Below are positions 6,183 through 6,871 of a stretch of DNA of 6,871 nt, piece by piece (position 1 is the first letter of the stretch; every line of letters starts with the position of its first letter). The stretch lies in the NCBI GenBank assembly GCA_964426135.1, contig CAYRPN010000204.1, positions 1-6,871 on the forward strand, read 5' to 3'. Below the pieces are notes generated by a model. The model worked only from the letters and a program-made list of their open reading frames with translations, was not told where the DNA came from and did no database searches. The position numbers and the translations under genes were made by a program. Source of the DNA: CAYRPN01 sp964426135 (lineage in GTDB: Bacteria > Planctomycetota > Phycisphaerae > Phycisphaerales > Phycisphaeraceae).

Positions 6183-6198
6183 CGAATGGTACCATTCG
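6183..6198. promoter_or_regulatory. Perfect 16-bp palindrome, operator candidate
   Basis: CGAATGGTACCATTCG is fully self-complementary. It lies in the 86-bp gap between two divergent genes, 7 nt before the ATG at 6206 and 63 bp before the ATG at 6119. Such a site suits a dimeric repressor, or an RNA stem that hides the downstream ribosome binding region. No regulator is encoded next to it, and a GTG start at 6176 would put it inside the coding sequence. Confidence 0.4.
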
Positions 6199-6205
6199 GC
6201 ATTCT

Positions 6206-6628
6206 ATGGAACCTGATGCAGCCACGCCTGATTCCGCCGGTCCGCGACCAGTCGAGCACGGTGTGTTTCCGCTTCGGCCTCAGTCGCTGACATGGGCGGC
6301 CTTGCTGGGGCGGTGGATCGATTTCGCTCGCAGCGGGGTGGCCTTGCCCGCCAACGACGAAGGCCGGCGGATGCGCGATTCCATCGCGGATGTGATCATG
6401 CTGCAGGCGGTGTGGTTCGCGTTGGGAAACCTGGGCGATCTGCCAACGGACGAACGATTGCTGGGACTGGATCGCGCGGAGGTCCTCATCGAAAAGCACG
6501 CCGCAGCGCTGCGACAACGCTGGGGAGTGGAGATGCCGCCATCGATGACGGAGTTGATTGTGGATGCGACGAATGTGTTGGCGGCGAGCCGGGCCGTATC
6601 CGGCCCGACGAAACTGCAAGGGGGATGA
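6206..6628 (+). CDS. Conserved-looking hypothetical protein, helical, cytoplasmic
   Basis: From ATG 6206 the protein has 140 residues. After a loose Pro-rich start, a helical core runs from about residue 27: LTWAALLGRWIDFARSGVALP, then EGRRMRDSIADVIMLQAVWFAL, then LDRAEVLIEKHAAALRQRWG. There is no signal peptide or membrane helix. The spaced Trp, Arg and Asp residues look like a real fold and I believe similar proteins occur in planctomycetes, but I cannot name a family or function. The frame is open to a GTG at 6176. ATG 6206 is preferred because neither start has a Shine-Dalgarno and the longer form would read through the 16-bp palindrome. The third-base GC content is high, as in its neighbours. 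It stands alone and is followed by a purine octamer repeat. Confidence 0.75.
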   Translation: MEPDAATPDSAGPRPVEHGVFPLRPQSLTWAALLGRWIDFARSGVALPANDEGRRMRDSIADVIMLQAVWFALGNLGDLPTDERLLGLDRAEVLIEKHAAALRQRWGVEMPPSMTELIVDATNVLAASRAVSGPTKLQGG

Positions 6629-6633
6629 GGAGA

Positions 6634-6681
6634 GGAAGAGAGGAAGAGAGGAAGAGATGAAGAGACGAAGAGACGAAGGGG
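6634..6681 (+). repeat. Tandem octamer purine repeat (NGAAGAGA x5-6)
   Basis: Three GGAAGAGA units, then TGAAGAGA, CGAAGAGA and a decayed CGAAGGGG, follow each other without gaps, starting 5 bp after the stop of the preceding gene. The strand is almost pure purine. Such repeats vary by slippage. It carries no terminator pattern; a separate weak inverted repeat, CTGAAAAA (6686-6693) with TTTTTCAG (6715-6722), lies just after. Confidence 0.85.
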
Positions 6682-6795
6682 ACTCCTGAAAAACCCCACC
6701 CTTCCCGCGCCCCATTTTTCAGAATCCGCGGAACTCATGTGGACAACCCCTGATTTCTTGCGTTCCCGTCCACTCGGCATTACACCGGTTCATCC

Positions 6796-6818
6796 GCGTC
6801 GCCCCGGACAGGCGGCGC
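6796..6818 (+). promoter_or_regulatory. Leader hairpin next to a ribosome binding site
   Basis: GCGTCGCC (6796-6803) pairs with GGCGGCGC (6811-6818), eight pairs with one G-U, around a 7-nt loop. The stem ends 3 nt before the AAGGAG of the last gene. It could shape translation of that gene or protect the mRNA; no riboswitch class is recognised. Confidence 0.35.
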
Positions 6819-6834
6819 TTCAAGGAGCTTCGCG

Positions 6835-6871
6835 ATGGAACGCAAGACCCAGCCCCCGACCCTGATCGACG
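6835..6871 (+). CDS. Start of a gene cut by the window end
   Basis: ATG 6835 follows AAGGAG (6822-6827) with a 7-nt spacer, the strongest ribosome binding site on this strand, so the start is well supported even though only 12 codons are visible (MERKTQPPTLID). The N-terminus is polar, with no signal peptide beginning in these residues. The family cannot be told. A GC-rich hairpin sits immediately upstream of the binding site. Confidence 0.7.
   Translation, partial: MERKTQPPTLID

Overview
The window looks like chromosomal DNA of a high-GC member of the Planctomycetota, probably Phycisphaerae or a relative. This is inferred from gene content and was not searched. The evidence is a prepilin-type protein with an exact H-X9-DG motif, a YjfB-type small protein, several small lineage-style hypotheticals, and abundant GC-rich intergenic repeats. 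No rRNA, tRNA, CRISPR array, transposase or phage gene is visible.

Left part (1-1263): an uncertain fragment at the edge is followed by about 340 gene-free bases. These hold the first copy of a composite GC-rich hairpin repeat and a weak promoter, and lead into a type II pseudopilin-like gene (448-1263, +).

Centre (1285-3590): a large exported protein of about 673 residues (-) converges on the pseudopilin gene. Its N-terminal half resembles a degenerate AMMECR1 domain and its C-terminal half is helical. Diverging from its 5' end on the + strand is a compact unit that general gene callers would probably miss: a sigma-54-like promoter, a good Shine-Dalgarno sequence, a 32-codon ORF and a perfect intrinsic terminator. 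It predicts a transcript of about 200 nt.

Repeat block (3591-4129): bases 3591-3707 show nothing I can name. Then comes a 109-bp tandem repeat array with palindromic GC-rich junctions and perfect 26-bp inverted ends. It is broken by exactly 100 Ns, so its true copy number is unknown. The array abuts the 3' end of the malate dehydrogenase gene mdh (4130-5101, -), the only gene here with a firm metabolic role.

Right part (5102-6871): about 500 gene-free bases upstream of mdh hold the second copy of the composite hairpin repeat. Then follow a YjfB-like small protein (+), a 65-residue membrane-anchored protein (-), a conserved-looking protein of about 140 residues (+), an octamer polypurine repeat, and the first 12 codons of a further gene (+) with a strong ribosome binding site. 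A perfect 16-bp palindrome lies between the divergent pair.

The genes do not form an obvious operon or pathway. They are mostly single units in alternating orientation, separated by repeats. The best candidates for something undescribed are the sigma-54/small-ORF/terminator unit at 3367-3590, the exported AMMECR1-like protein, and the repeat families.
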